Shown here: positions 46,931-60,551 of the stretch, piece after piece | Position numbering within the stretch: position 1 is the first letter of the stretch | Layout: the number at the start of each line of letters is the position of its first letter | DNA from: Plantago ovata | Taxonomy: Eukaryota > Streptophyta > Magnoliopsida > Lamiales > Plantaginaceae | Direction of reading: 5' to 3' | Length of the DNA stretch: 64,000 nucleotides | NCBI GenBank assembly: GCA_028274465.1 | Contig: CM051456.1 | Span: forward strand, 123,582,880-123,646,879 | Translations under genes and position numbers: made by a program | The notes under the pieces: model-generated | Seen by the model: only the letters and a program-made list of their open reading frames with translations | Told to the model about the DNA's origin: nothing | Databases searched by the model: none

Positions 46931-49900
46931 ATGGCAATCCGAGGCGTTGATTTCAAGTGGTTAGTACTTAATTACTCACTCCTACTCCAATTTTTTCAGT
47001 AACCGATCATTTTGTGCCTCAATTGTATGCGGCAAGAGTGTGATTGTTCAATGTGTGGGTATTTTTTTGCAGGTATGATGGATTTTTCCTGTCTATGTTG
47101 GCTACGAGCATGTATCCTTTTTCTTAACGGCTGTTCGAGTACTCATTTCTGATTTCATTAGCTGAATTTCGATATTTTTGTTTCTCTGAGTTATATATAT
47201 ATTCCTTTACTGTTTCATCAGTATTATAGTGGCTATCAATTGGAACAGATACCATTTATGTACATATCCCTTGCACATATGGATCGTGGTGAGTCTTTGT
47301 TTTAAGCTCAGAAAAAGAAGTAGAGACGAATTGAATTGCTCGATGTGGTTTCGACTCTTGTGATTGTGATTAATTGGACTTTCTGTTTTGTTGCTTTATT
47401 TGTTAGGTTGACTATACGACAGTGTTTGTTTTCCGACTGTTGATGTTTGTGGATAATGGATTGGCTGCAGGAATGGGATTGTAAGGGCTATGTTTGTACT
47501 CAATTTTCTAAAGTTTGCATAATTTTACTTTTCTCTTTAGTTGTATGGTTGCACTTTACCTTAAACTATGCATTTGTTAAGTAAGAATCCCCATTATAGC
47601 TCAATGAATAAAGTGTGAGAGTAATAGACATCGTGGGAAGAACTCATATAGAAGGATATTTAGAAGCCATCATTAGGTTTCCTAACTGATTTACTTGCCG
47701 GCTTAACTTAGTTTTTATGTTTTGCAACTATATTAAGTTGATATTCTCTAAACAAATTCTTATACATGCAAGTTTAAGTAGTAGCTAGTCTATCTATAAT
47801 TTATCCTTCGAGCTTCTTCAGAATTGTTATCTGCTAAATTAATATGCTCCTGCTAGTGTAAGACTGTAAGTTATAGTATTCCCTCCGTCCCAGTGAATAG
47901 CCTATATTGCTTTTTGCATGGTTTTTAATGAGTGTGTTATATTATATGTTTGAGTGGTGGGACCCATAAGTAGTAAAGAAAAGTGGACAAAAAAGGAAAC
48001 GTAAAGAAATGGATGAGACGGACAACAAAGGAAATGTAAAGAAATGTGTACGATTGAGGGAGTATATGATAATTACATTTGCAACCTGACTAGATTTGGC
48101 CAAATTTTACAACTTAAGATTTTTATACTATTGTAACTTTGTCTGGAGTTTTTTCTTTACCTAATAGTTTTATCCTACTTATTCAACATGGCATCAGGGA
48201 TCTTGGTTGGCAACAGAGATATAAACGCTTCTGTGGAAGGATTGTTGTACTTTCCCTTCTTGTTTTCCTGCTCTACCCTTTCCTGCTGGCTTGGACGATT
48301 ATTGGCACCATATGGTTCACTCGTGCCAAAAATTGCGTAAGTTCCTGTTGCTCCTCTCTCTTAAGTACATATATGAAATCATTCTTTGTAATTTACGAAC
48401 AGATGTAATGTCCAATATGATTTTCAGTTGCCTGAAGAAGGTCAGAAGTGGGGCTTCCTGATTTGGCTTCTCTTCAGCTATTGTGGACTTATGTGCATTG
48501 CTTGCTTGTGTACAGGAAAGGTTAGAGATGTTCTCTTCGGAGATTATATGTATGGTTTATCATTGTTAACCTTTTATATCCTTCTCCAAGTCATATTATC
48601 AGCTTTTAAAATGTTTGTATATAGCTCCTTTGATATTAAAGCGACTTTCCTCTTTAATCCAGTGGTTTACCAGAAGGCAAGCACATCTACTGCGTGCTCA
48701 ACAAGGGATCCCTGTTTCAGAATACGGGGTAAGCTCTAAGAACTGTAAAGGTCAATCAATTGTGGTAGACTCGCTCATATGCATGGTTATTCAACTGATT
48801 TTCTGTTAATAATATTTTGAGTTTACCAAGTTCATATTGCTCATCCTTTGTAATGGGTTTCTGATTATTGGTAGTTGATTCCTTACATTTTCATTGAGGA
48901 ACTCCATGGACATATAAATGCATCTTTTTATGCTATACTTAGACGGGGAAGGTCTACAATAGAAACGGCTGTTGGTAATGTACTATTAAAGTGGAAAATA
49001 TGACAGTTTTCCTCTAAAATTTTCTTCTTCCGGATAAATTTTAAGCCAGGGACAGATAAATGCTACAAAAATCTTTTGTATAAATTATGTTGTCTCACCT
49101 TCATGAGTTGAAATTCACACCACATACAGCTTTATTAACAGTTACTACCATTCTGTTCTGTTTGTAACTTAGTGGATGTTTACATTTAACTGGGTTGTGT
49201 AAACTGTGGGTCATTTTGTTGTTGACATATATTATGTGCATCATTTGGATAATGTTTTCTACCTTTGTTCTGTTTAGATACTGGTTGATATGGTTAGAGT
49301 TCCAGATTGGGCTTTTGAAGCTGCTGGCCGAGAAATGAGAGGCATCGGTCAAGACACAACTCCATATCAACCTGGGCTTTACTTGACTCCAGCTCAGGTA
49401 ACAGCAATAATGTTAAATAAGTTTAGTGCTAGTTTACAAACATGCACATCTTAAAAGAGTTAGTTATTGTATTTTGTAATCCTGGGTGTGTGAAGTGTGA
49501 TGATTATCTGCCTTCATTTCTTGTTATGGTCTTTCCAAAATAACGAGGACTTTGTTTTTGACAGAGGGAAGCTGTAGAGGCGCTTATTCAAGAACTCCCC
49601 AAGTTCAGGCTGAAGGCAGTACCTACTGATTGCAGCGAGTGCCCGATATGTTTGGAAGAATTTCATGTCGGAGATGAGGTAACGATTTTGATATTGAGCA
49701 ATTATGGTAACTTGAGTTGCTGAGGATTGATATTAACGAGGACTCTTCCTTACCCAATAAACAAAAAGAAAAAGAAACTGTTAGTTAAACGATGTCTCTG
49801 GGATATAGACACGAGTCTCCTTGCTTCTCGGGAGTTTGTAACCAGGACCTTACGTGCCATGCAAAAGCTCTTTACCATTTGGGTGACCCCTTATTTGATC

Positions 49901-50612
49901 CAGGACCTTGGAGGCATTTATGTATATCTTCGTATATGTATTCCCTGTAATTGCTTTTACTGCACAGTATGATTAGTAAAGATTAAATTAATTTCGTTAG
50001 TCGGGGGACCTTCATTTTGATTGCTACTCGTATATGTTTTTCCACTCTGGAATATCAGGCAATGACATTAATATACACCTGAACTGAAGGATGACCTTGA
50101 GATCAGGTCTATTTGGGAAAACATTCCTGGTTTACATGATGAATGTTAACTAAGACATACTATAATTTAGCCCTTCTTCTTTCCTGTTTGAGATTATCCT
50201 GAGCTCCTCTCTACTAACGTTGCAGGTTCGGGGTCTTCCTTGTGCTCACAATTTTCATGTGGAGTGCATTGATGAGTGGCTCCGGCTAAATGTGAAGTGC
50301 CCTAGGTGTCGCTGTTCTGTCTTTCCAAACCTTGACCTAAGCGCATTATCCAATATCCAGACAGATTCGGAGAGATCCTCAACCAATGTTGTTACTACAG
50401 CTCGATACGTGAGAAACCAGCCCCCTAGTCAAAGCTATCTTTTGAGACTGCAGGGATTGCTCCGCCCTATCCGTACAGAGAATGGCAGTGAGACTGATAG
50501 TGTAGGTACACCGTCACGTAGAGGACTTCTGCCAGTTTCAGTTGATACCCTGGAGAACACGGAGACCGTTCAAGTGGTGGTGGTTGAGGAGCCTGCAGTA
50601 CATCGGTCCTGA
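46931..50612 (+). CDS. SIS3: Membrane RING-H2 E3 ubiquitin ligase, SIS3-type, 375 aa
   Basis: Ten exons: 46931-46959, 47073-47111, 47222-47288, 47407-47480, 48198-48336, 48428-48520, 48663-48728, 49278-49397, 49565-49678, 50226-50612, in frame for 376 codons. It begins MAIRGVDFKWYDGFFLSML as in Arabidopsis SIS3 (SUGAR-INSENSITIVE 3, At3g47990), an E3 ligase and positive regulator of sugar response in seedlings. Several membrane helices lie in residues about 10-145. The RING-H2 has all ligands: C235, C238, C253, H255, H258, C261, C272, C275. A conserved block follows (CPRCRCSVFPNLDLSALSN). The tail is Ser/Thr-rich. Intron 2 (47112-47221) has a U12-type donor GTATCCTTT and a TTCCTTTAC branch-like site. 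Intron 4 hosts a Stowaway-like MITE. Confidence 0.95.
47879..48062. mobile_element. Stowaway-like MITE in SIS3 intron 4
   Basis: Starts TTCCCTCCGTCCCAG, ends GATTGAGGGAG, flanked by TA (47877-47878 and 48063-48064). Internal words such as GCTTTTTGCATGGTTTTTAATGAG and CGTAAAGAAATGGATGAGACGG (each split in the array) also occur in the element at 60.3 kb, so both belong to one family. Confidence 0.75.
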
Positions 50613-51593
50613 ACGATATTTGGAGGTTTTCCTGACCCGCCTTAATAGCTAACTACTGGAATCCAAGAGATTTTTTGTTCTGTTGTTATTCCAGTTTGGA
50701 TTAAGGAATTGATATCGTTTTTGCATTAAACCAACTGCTGATGTGATGGAACAATACTGGAAACTGGTGACTTAGATTCTGGCGGAAGCCTCCATAGTAG
50801 TACATGTAGGGCAAAAACTTGTACATTTGGTGTTTTTCTTGATTGTAGTCTTCCTCGTCTGTTATTAGTAGTACTATTGTTTTGCCACATACTAGTAGAA
50901 GTTACTTGCACGGTTGCACCCTCTTTTACCAAATCGTGTATACACGCCACCTAATCGATGGAAACTGTTCATTGTTGATCTTCATATGAACAAAAATTAA
51001 AATTCAAACAACATGCGAATTTGATTCAGAGTTAATCTAAAATAAATTAAAAAACTTAGCGAACTGACCCAAATCTGACCTTGAATGGATGGTCGTTTGA
51101 CAATAGATATATAGTATTATACATATCAACAAGTAGTTAGTCTTTGTTCTTCGTGTAAAAAATCAAGGAGTTCAATTCTGTTTAAATTCTGAATGGTTCT
51201 TTTAGACTAAGATAACATATGCAATATATATGCAGTATTATTGATAATTAATCAACCGATTTAGAGTTTAGAGTTTTAGTTGTTGAATTGAAGTGAAGTT
51301 TATCCACTAGTTTGGGCCCATACCACAATGATGTATTTTATTTGGTGAATATCTTCTTTTTTTTCTTTTTCTTCTACTAAATCCACCTGTTGTGTGTAGT
51401 ATTGTACAGTTGAAGAAAGGGAAGGGTACTTTATTATTACAGTTTATACCAAGAATAAAATCATAAAATTCATCATCATCATAATCCTTTGTGCTTCCAT
51501 ACCATCCATCCATACAACAGAACATAATACAGATACCATTTCTTACTCTCAGTTTCAGTCAACTGAAACCCCCAAAAATCAATTCAATCACAC
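50613..51593. other. Spacer between SIS3-type and EXECUTER genes
   Basis: 3' UTR of the first gene, then AT-rich sequence and a short CT-rich leader before 51594. No further gene is seen. Confidence 0.5.
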
Positions 51594-54500
51594 ATGGCGG
51601 TGGCCAACACCTGGGCCGCCGGTCGCTGCGCCGTCCCTCCGCCGCATCTCCGCCCCTCCTCATCCTCCTCCTCTTCCCCTGCAGAAACCCTCAGCCCCTT
51701 CTCCAAAAAGAAGTATCACCTCACCAATCAGTCCAATAAACTAGTCCTACTTAGAAAAAGCAAGAGCCGTAACCTCTCTTGCCACTGCACCACCGATAAC
51801 AATAATAATGATAATAATAGTAGCATCACTTCTGATTCTTCGTCTACTTATTCATCTTCATCATCCCTGTCGTCGTTATCATCCGCGGACTGGGATTGGA
51901 ATAGGTGGACCCGCCATTTCTCCGAAATTGAGCAGGCTGAGAGCTATGCCTCACTTCTCAAGGTTTCTTCTTAATCTTATTATACTGTAATATTTACTTT
52001 TGCTTTAAAATGTTACTACTAGTTTAAATCAAGACTCTTTTTCCACACAAGCCTCTCTTTAGCTGCTGAATTAAGTGATAAAGAGGAGTAGCTGATAAGC
52101 TGCTGCTCAAGTATACTTGATAATGAACTAGCTGAGATTGATTTTAATTTAATATTAATAAAGGTATTTAGTAAATTAGGTGATAAGTGATGAAGGATAC
52201 CCTAGCTACCTGAATTCATAAATATAGAATATACAATTAAATTAGGTTGCTGAATTCCTACTTCTCTGTAGACCAGGTCTACTAGACCTTGTGGTTCAGA
52301 ATGTGTTAAAAATCTCAGATTGCTGATAAGTTAACATTAATCCGAGCGGGCGTGAGGAATGTGAAATTAGGAGAAACCGCAACAAAGGTACATATTTGGT
52401 AGTCCTGCAGTGTCATTGAAATTCTACATGTATCTTGGTTCAGAGTTTTGAGTTGTCTTTATAGAGTGGTAAAGTGGCAGGATAGTAATAAGAAATTAAG
52501 TATATAGTCGTCAATTCTGAAGATTATGTTTGTTAATGGTGGTTTAATTTACAGTTTCAATTAGAAGATGCCATAGAGAAGGAAGACTTCAAGGAAGCGG
52601 CTACGCTAAAAAAGGCTATTGCCGAGACAGCTTCGAAAGATAGCGTGGCTGAGATTATGACCCTGTTACAGGTAAGGCAATAGTGAATATCTCATGCTAG
52701 CTTGGGGCCAAGGGCTGCTATTGTTAACTTCATTGTTTCTTGCAGGATGCTATTGCAGAAGAACGATACAATGATGCTTCAAGATTATGCCAGAGTACGG
52801 GAAGTGGACTGGTATGACCTATGGAGATTTTATATATTATCTTAAGTGGCTTTCTTGCTCTATTTTCCCTAGCTATCTTTAAACCTTTTGGTGCATATAG
52901 TGCCTCAATTTTCCTTTTTGACTGTGGACTAAAGAACAGATTTGAGGTGAGGCCAAGGAAAACACTCTGTTCAGAATAGTAGGTGGACTTTGTCCATCAG
53001 AAAGTAGGATAATTCTTTACATGTTCATTTTACTGCATTGAGAAGGATCAGTTAGATGTTCTAATTATAGCCATCTTACTGAGCCCAGAATACGCATTGA
53101 GCAAAACTTCCTGAATCATTGTATCTAAGATTTGTGATGTCACCATTATTTCTTTTGGGCTGTCTACTAAGATCACCTGAATATATGTGAGATATATTAA
53201 GGATCATTTAGAGGCACAGGCTATTTGTTTTATGCTTAGGGTACCTTTCTAAAGCTTTATGTTTTTTTAAGTGGACGGACAGGAGGGGTTCATGTGGAAC
53301 ATGATTTGTATGACTTACGTCTTTTCAGGTTGGTTGGTGGGTTGGCTATTCGAAGGACTCGAATGATCCTTTTGGGAGATTAGTTCGGATCACCCCAGGA
53401 ACAGGAAGATTCATTGGCAGAAGTTACAGTCCAAGGTACAAATGGATTAACAAAGAAATACTGTTATGTTTGAGTTTGTATCCATATTTGAGAAGTTAGT
53501 AGTAACTCCTGATCATTGCAGGCAGCTGGTTACATCATCTCCTGGTACTCCTCTCTTTGAAATATATGTGGTCAATGATGGCAATGGGGGATATCACATG
53601 CAGGTGACATGACTAATTGTTTATATGGCTAATAACTTCAGTTAAAATATTCTTTTGTAAATTTATCAAGTTTGAAAATCTGGTTTATTGAATTTTAAGT
53701 GACATAATTTCTCATTGACATGACAAAGATTACTTATCCTTGCATCAGTGCATGAAACAGCTGTGGCCTGTGACAGTAAATTGTGCCGTTAAATCAAGCT
53801 TTCACCTTTCGTTACTGTATTTACTGTTTTGAAAGCTTAATTGAATTTGATAATGAGCTTACATGCCCATCCTCATTTCTTTTTTTCTTGCATGCATGTG
53901 TACTTTTGTTCTTGTTTGGTACTATCTTGCATTGTCTACATCTGAGATGCGTTTTTATTTAAAAGAATTATGTCTACACTCTACAGTATACAAGAAAAAC
54001 TAAGATCTCCCATCTCTTAATGTTTATTCTCTTTGGTAGTTGTGGTATCATGTCTCCTAAATGCATCGTCATGAGAGAATTCTTTGGGGGTAGTTGAAGA
54101 CATTAATTTAAACTTCCCCTTATCTATTTACTGCAAAATAATATGGCCAGCTTTATTGCTCGACTGGGCTTTTTAGTTTCTATTAGCTTTTTCTTTAATT
54201 TGCTAGATGTGTTTTTTTATTTAACTTACAATCTTCCTTCAACACATTATATCTTTCTGCTGTCCATATCTGTCTGACTGGTACGGGCTGTAAAATATGC
54301 ATTAGGCTAAGTTCTCCTAAGACTTGTACATGTTTACAGGTTGTGTTTTTAAAGCAATTCAAAGCTAATCAGGAAAAGTCTAGCTCTTCATCTGATAAAA
54401 CCACCAAGGGACCATCAGCAGGTGAGATAGAGAATGCATCCATAGTTGATGTTAAATTGGAAGACAATGAATCCGAGAAAAGTGAAGGAAAGAGCATTGA

Positions 54501-57191
54501 CATGGAAACAGCTGCTGAGGAAGGAATTAAAAATGTCATAAATTTTCTGAAAGACAAAATCCCAGAACTGAAGGTTAAAGTAATGAGAGCCAATCACCCA
54601 GAGGATATAACTAAGGATACTTTAACCCAGTTTATTGAAGAGGATGATGAGAGTTCGACAAGTGAGGATTCTGAAGAGGAATTTAGCGAACAGCTGGATC
54701 AAGTTGCTGCTGAAGGAGATAGTGATACCATAGATGATGAGAAGAATTTAGACATGAAGCTGTATATTGGAGGGGTGTTACATAGCAAAGAAGACATTCC
54801 AAACAAGGATGAATTGGTCCGCGTTCCAGCTGATATGAAAGACGTGGAGAGGGACTCTTTTGTTTTGCATATACCTAAGATGGCTCAGGATAATGTAACT
54901 GAAGAAAAAATTTCAGCTAGAGAAAAGGTGGCTGCTATAGCTGCCCAAGAATTTTCAGAGCTTATGCCCCCTGATGTTGCCAAGGCGTTTTTGGTTTCTG
55001 ATAAAGTTTCTCCCAAGGTATAAATCTCATAACATTATTGAGCATCGTTAGATAAAGAAAGAAATATCGAAAGCCACTACTAATCTGTGCTTCTAATTTT
55101 ATCACAAACTATGTATTAAAGTATTGTGTGTGTTTCAAAGAATCGTCTCACCATTTAATATGCTTTAATATTTGTGTCACACTGGGCTAATACATGGCCT
55201 TATGAAAGGATATATTCTGGGTTGGAGTCAAATTAAGTCCTGGCTGGTTGAAACAAAGATTGAGCTATTTTTTGCTAGTCTTGTCTTATGGAACCTTTAC
55301 TTTGATTCCGGTTTTGGATATTATCTGTAATAATGTTTGTCAATACAGCTCTGTTCTCCATCTCCAGTTATGCCGACTTCAGATAGATATCTTTGTATAT
55401 GATTCTTTCAATGTGACCATCTTAGTTGTACATACTTTTCAGCTCATAATTGTCTCTTGTGATTACTGTAGATTTCCAGAGACGTGCGTGAAATAGTAAA
55501 GCTTGCAATGAGTCAGTCTCAGAAGCGCAATAAATTATCTGAATACACAAATTTTAGTCGTATTACTACCCCCAAGGGTGATCTTGATCCTTTTGATGGT
55601 GAGTTTGACTCTCTATTTGCTAACAATCACATCACATGCTTCTGGATTTAAAACAAGCCATCTCTTACATTGTTCGACACATTCTTCTTAATGTAGGTCT
55701 ATATGTCGGTGCATTTGGTCCTTTTGGAACTGAAGTAGTCCAGTTAAGGCGTAAATATGGTAACTGGAATCTGAATAATGATGAGAACTCTTCCGACATG
55801 GAGTTTTTCGAGTATGTCGAAGCCGTCAAACTGACAGGGGATTTGAATGTTCCTGCTGGTCAGGTTTGTAGTTTGCCTCATTTCACATTTCTTGTTTATT
55901 CTGGAAAAGTACATGCTCTCCTAATGACTTCTATCCAGGTCACTTTTCGTGCTAAACTGGTAAAGGGCAGTCGTCTTTCCAATCGGGGAATGTATCCAGA
56001 TGAACTAGGGGTGGTATGCACCTGAACTGTCCCTATGTACACCTAGAATTTTGTTTCTATGTTTCTACACGCATTCATCTGTTCTATGGTTACTGATAGT
56101 AGAATAGGTTAGTATACTTGAGGAATGCTTGCAAAACAGGGAGCTTTTTCGAACCCTGCTTCTAAGCAATCAAGAAGCTAGACTAGAATGATAGCTGATA
56201 AGAGACCCACTTTACCTAGAAGATATAGGCGCCACGGTAGCTGTGGCATGATAATGTCTGAGTTTCTTTGGGTAAATGAGATGGGGCATTAAGACGAAAC
56301 ATTACTATCTCAAAGAATTTATTTAGGAGCATTGATTTTGAGAATTACTATATCAAATAGTTTAGGAGCATTGAGACTAGGAATCTCTATCTCAGATAGT
56401 TTGCTTAGGAGGAGGAGCCTCTTTTGTGGATGATGGAATCAAATCACAGCAATCAAGTGCTGTGAACTTGGAAAAAGTTTGAACTCCTGGAAAAGGCGTT
56501 GTTTTGACCGTAACCAAATATTAAGTATTTCTAAAAGAAGCAGTTTTCCACCATCTTGTTATTAGCCCTTACACAGGAAATCAAAATTAGATCAACATAT
56601 AGTATGTGGAACTTCTGCATTTTTCAATCTTGTTGTGATTTGATGAATAAAGTTATTAAGAGGGTGGAATGTGAAACAGGATGCAGAAAAATTAGAAATG
56701 AGGGATGAAAATGAATGAATGCAATAATAAAGGATTGTAGGGTACCCAGTTAATGTTTATTGAAACGTGGAAGATTCTGTTTCATCTGCTAAATTTTCAT
56801 TGTAAATGTATCATGCTACAGACCTTGGAAGTTTCCTAGACAATGTGTGCAATAAGAATAAGCAACAAATATATAACGAAGTCACTTATTCCAGGTTGGA
56901 AGTTACCGAGGCCAAGGAAGGATCGCTGAGTTAGGATTTAAGAAACCCAGGTGGGTCGAGGGGGAACTCCTTCAACTCAACGGCAAGGTAATATTTACTT
57001 TTTGGTGACTTTCTTCTTCAACCTTTTTCTTTTATGCTTTCTGATTTCAATAACAGTTGTCTTCTTAACTGCTCTCTAATTTGTTATAGGGTTTGGGACC
57101 ATATGTTAAAGGTGCAGACCTTGGCTTTCTTTATGTTGTCCCTGAGCAAAGTTTTCTCGTTCTGTTCAACCGTCTAAAGCTACCCGAGTGA
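51594..57191 (+). CDS. EX1: EXECUTER1-type chloroplast singlet-oxygen signalling protein, 660 aa
   Basis: Eleven exons: 51594-51962, 52555-52671, 52746-52811, 53329-53435, 53522-53603, 54340-55017, 55472-55598, 55697-55863, 55939-56013, 56895-56987, 57090-57191, in frame for 661 codons. EXECUTER proteins sit in chloroplast grana margins and relay singlet-oxygen stress to the nucleus, with FtsH-dependent turnover (known for Arabidopsis EX1). Seen: a Ser-rich transit peptide with Asn and Ser runs (about 1-105), a UVR-like helical pair ([20 protein letters not shown] and [14 protein letters not shown]), the conserved [17 protein letters not shown] block, an acidic low-complexity middle (about 220-330), and the C-terminal domain ending [16 protein letters not shown]. 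Tryptophans that may be oxidation sensors are present in the C-terminal domain (for example in [10 protein letters not shown]). EX1 rather than EX2 is a best guess. Confidence 0.93.
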
Positions 57192-59734
57192 ATCTCCCTT
57201 GTTGCAGTATGATCCCCAGCTATGGTTCTCTCGTTTAGTATCTATGTCTATGAGCTAAGGGTATTTTAGTCTCAACACTCTGCTATTATGCGTGATGATA
57301 CTGCTCCCCGACCCACGCCCTCAACCACCCCAGTTTTGTAAAATTACATATTACTTGAGTAACTTGTATTGACTTATGGCGATATAGTAAAGTGAAATAA
57401 ATGAATCTGTTTTCCTAACATGTCTTATGTGCAATTGCTTAGTAGAGAAGAATAGTAGTGACGGTTCTATATTTGATTATGGAAACAAATTAGCATTAGA
57501 CACTGCTGAAGAGCACTTTGTTTAATAAGAAAGTGGAAACCATCTTTCTTGATCACTTAAGTTATGCAGAAAAAAGCAAAAAAAAAAAAAAAGTAGGCTT
57601 GAAATCTCCACTATCTCTCAGCCACATAGTGGTGGTTTCTTTTTTAGGTTGTTCACATTTTGAAAATTAAGATACAGAAAATTTGGGTAAAAGGGTCCTT
57701 GATAAGGAAATAGCTAGCTATTGCTTTAAAGTAGTAGACTTTAATCTTTTGTGCTGTGCTAATCATCCATGGCTCTCTCAAGCTTTTGCTGAGCATGAGC
57801 ATTTGTCTCTTTGTTTGTGCTGATATTTGTCTTGTCTTGTGGAGTATAACTGTATAAGTATCCATCAAGTTTAAACCAGACAGATAAAAGAAGCTAATTT
57901 AGACCTGTTGTGTTTCGCGAACAAGCTGATAACGTGATTGGTAAGTTGTTTGATTTTGAAACGGGATATTGAATATCTTGCTGATTTGGAGGTGTTTAGT
58001 AAACTTCTTCATCTGGAAACTTTATAGTTTCCCATTTGGTTTTGTTGACTTTTTCGATGTCTGGCCTCAAATTAATCATAATTTATTGTGAAAAAATAAT
58101 TTTAAAAATTATACGCAAATGGGAAATTATAAAGTTTCTGGAGAGAGAATTAGTTGATAAGATAGCTGATGATGCTGGAGTAGGTTACATCAACTTATAT
58201 ACTAAGCTTAAATAATGGGACACAGAGTATGGGAAAGAGGGGGAGAGGAGGAAATAGATGATTGGAAGATACAGATCCATCAATATAAGGAATAAAGAGG
58301 AAAAGTGAGAATGAGCAAAGAATATGAATCACATCCAGGAAGATGATACATATTCAAGAAGTGGTTATGTTATTTTCGTGAACTAGGCTGAAAAATTGAA
58401 GAAAATGTGCCATGACCCACGACCTGATGATTTTAGAAGCCGAAAACACCATTTGAGTTGCTTCTCAACTTTCTACGATTGTTTTTTTTTTTAGAAAAAT
58501 TTACAGCAAAAATTTGACTTTCTGCTCCAGGAGCAAAGGCTGCTTTTTGTTTTTTCTTTCTTTTTAAGCATTTGTAAACACACACAGTATAAATAATATA
58601 ATTATTTTGAACTGAACTAAATTTAACGAACTTAAAGTGAAATGAAATTTTCTTTTTATTTTCACATGAAGATGAAATTAAGAGAGACAAAAATCTTACT
58701 TAAAAGAAAGTGATGTTGCTAACTTTCACTATATATAAAAAATTTATTTTCCCACATGTGTGACACACTTTGTAATGGAGCAAAGGATTAACGAACATCT
58801 GTATGTAGAAATTTAGGGAATTAATTGAGAAAGGAGGACATGAAAAAAAAGGTGTAGCAACTGGAGAGACTTAGTGTAGTGGGCTATGAACATTGAACAG
58901 TAGTATATTGTTTCTTTTTGGTATTGATAAAATATGCTTTGAGTGTAGCTGAAAGAGACTTAAAGTTGAGTTGAAGATCAACACTCTGCTTTTTCATATG
59001 CATCTCAAAAGATAGATACTGTATTTATTTATTCAAATGAAATTTATATGCCATTCACCATTAGATTCTCCTGTGGAAAATTGAACTAGATTGAGTAATT
59101 TTGAGTAAATTGTGTTGGAGAAGCAAAATTTGATCTTTTTTCTTTTAAATCCCAAGGAAGGTGCGATATCAGGTATCCATCGTCAATTAGTATGTGGACA
59201 TAGTAGACACTCAACTTCACATAATACTAACAACTTGTGGGGTGATTTTAAATTTAAAGTCAGTGAACACTAAAGTAAATTGTGACTCAGTTTTGACTAT
59301 AATAAAAAACCGACCTAAAAGGGACAGATCTAGAGTCCGGGTCTTATAGAACGTACGTAAATGAAAATAGTACTCCTATTTTGCATGGATGAGTGAGTAT
59401 ACGACGTCAGTATGAATGCAAATATAAAACGGGTTTGGTCGCAACTTGCAGTCTACCTGCAATTTAAGCTCTAATCTAATTGGGTGATCTGATCTTGTCT
59501 CAGGCCTTTCCTTAATAATTAAGTACTTAATTGTGTTGAAGTAATGATGGTTATTATTGAAATTTCAAGTTTTCAACTACTACTAATTAACAAACGATGT
59601 TATGGCACTCACAGTCTAATTATGCTCTCCGCCTCACCACGTAAAGAATAATATACGTACTCCATCAAGGCATACCAACCAATCTAGTTCCGAATCTTAT
59701 GATCATCATATCTTCAAGTTTACAACATTTGCAT

Positions 59735-60042
59735 TCAGGGGCGAAGGGAGGGGGTTTTCAACCTGTGTTGTAGCACGGGTTGATATTGGAAATATTAATT
59801 TTTTATATCTATTAGAAAATTTTTATATGTATTAACAATTAAAATTTTAGACTTAGCACAGGTTATTTTTAGTTTCAGTCTTCTTTTTACTTCTAAACCT
59901 ACAATTTTATCTATATAAATGTGATATTTGACAATTATAATGAACTATAATATGAAGATAAAAATAAATTTATACATTATAATTTATATCTATATAATTA
60001 TATCAATTAGCACGGGACAAAAAAATTCTGGCTTCGCCCTGA
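59735..60042. mobile_element. Non-autonomous DNA element with GGGGCGAAG-type ends
   Basis: Ends TCAGGGGCGAAGG (59735) and GGCTTCGCCCTGA (60030-60042) are inverted repeats with few differences. TTGCAT flanks both sides (59729-59734 and 60043-60048) and may be the target duplication. About 308 bp, AT-rich inside, non-coding. Superfamily not assigned. Confidence 0.6.
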
Positions 60043-60291
60043 TTGCATTTTGGTGCCCAAACTATTATAAGAATGTATATTCAAACCACAGCTATCTAAT
60101 ACTGTATTAAGTATTAACATGGCCTATTGTATTGAAAGGTGTCATCGGTTTGAATGATGAACAATTCACGAGTCTATATATATTAATACTCCTCTTGCTA
60201 GTGGTTTTAGAATTTCGAGAAATGTCTTTTATAGTCATATACCGTATATAGTAGCACATTCTTATAGCATACAAGTCATTACTCCTCCCGT

Positions 60292-60551
60292 CCCGGTCAG
60301 AATCCTACGTTTGCTTTTTGCACAGTTTTTAATGAGAGTTTTGTTTGATATTGATTTATTAATATAGAATGGAATGTGGGTCAATATTTAAATGGTAGTG
60401 GTGGGAAAAATGATTAAAGTAAAGTGTGAATGTGTGGACAATGATTAAAGTAATATAAATGGTGTGGGGTACCTTCCAAAACTAGAAACGTAAAGAATTG
60501 ATTGGGAAAACCCAAAAAGGAATACGTAAAGAAATGAGCGGGACAGATGAG
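60292..60551. mobile_element. Stowaway-like MITE
   Basis: Starts CTCCTCCCGTCCCGG, ends GAGCGGGACAGATGAG, flanked by TA. It shares the GCTTTTTGCA...TTTTTAATGAG word with the element in SIS3 intron 4. Confidence 0.7.
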
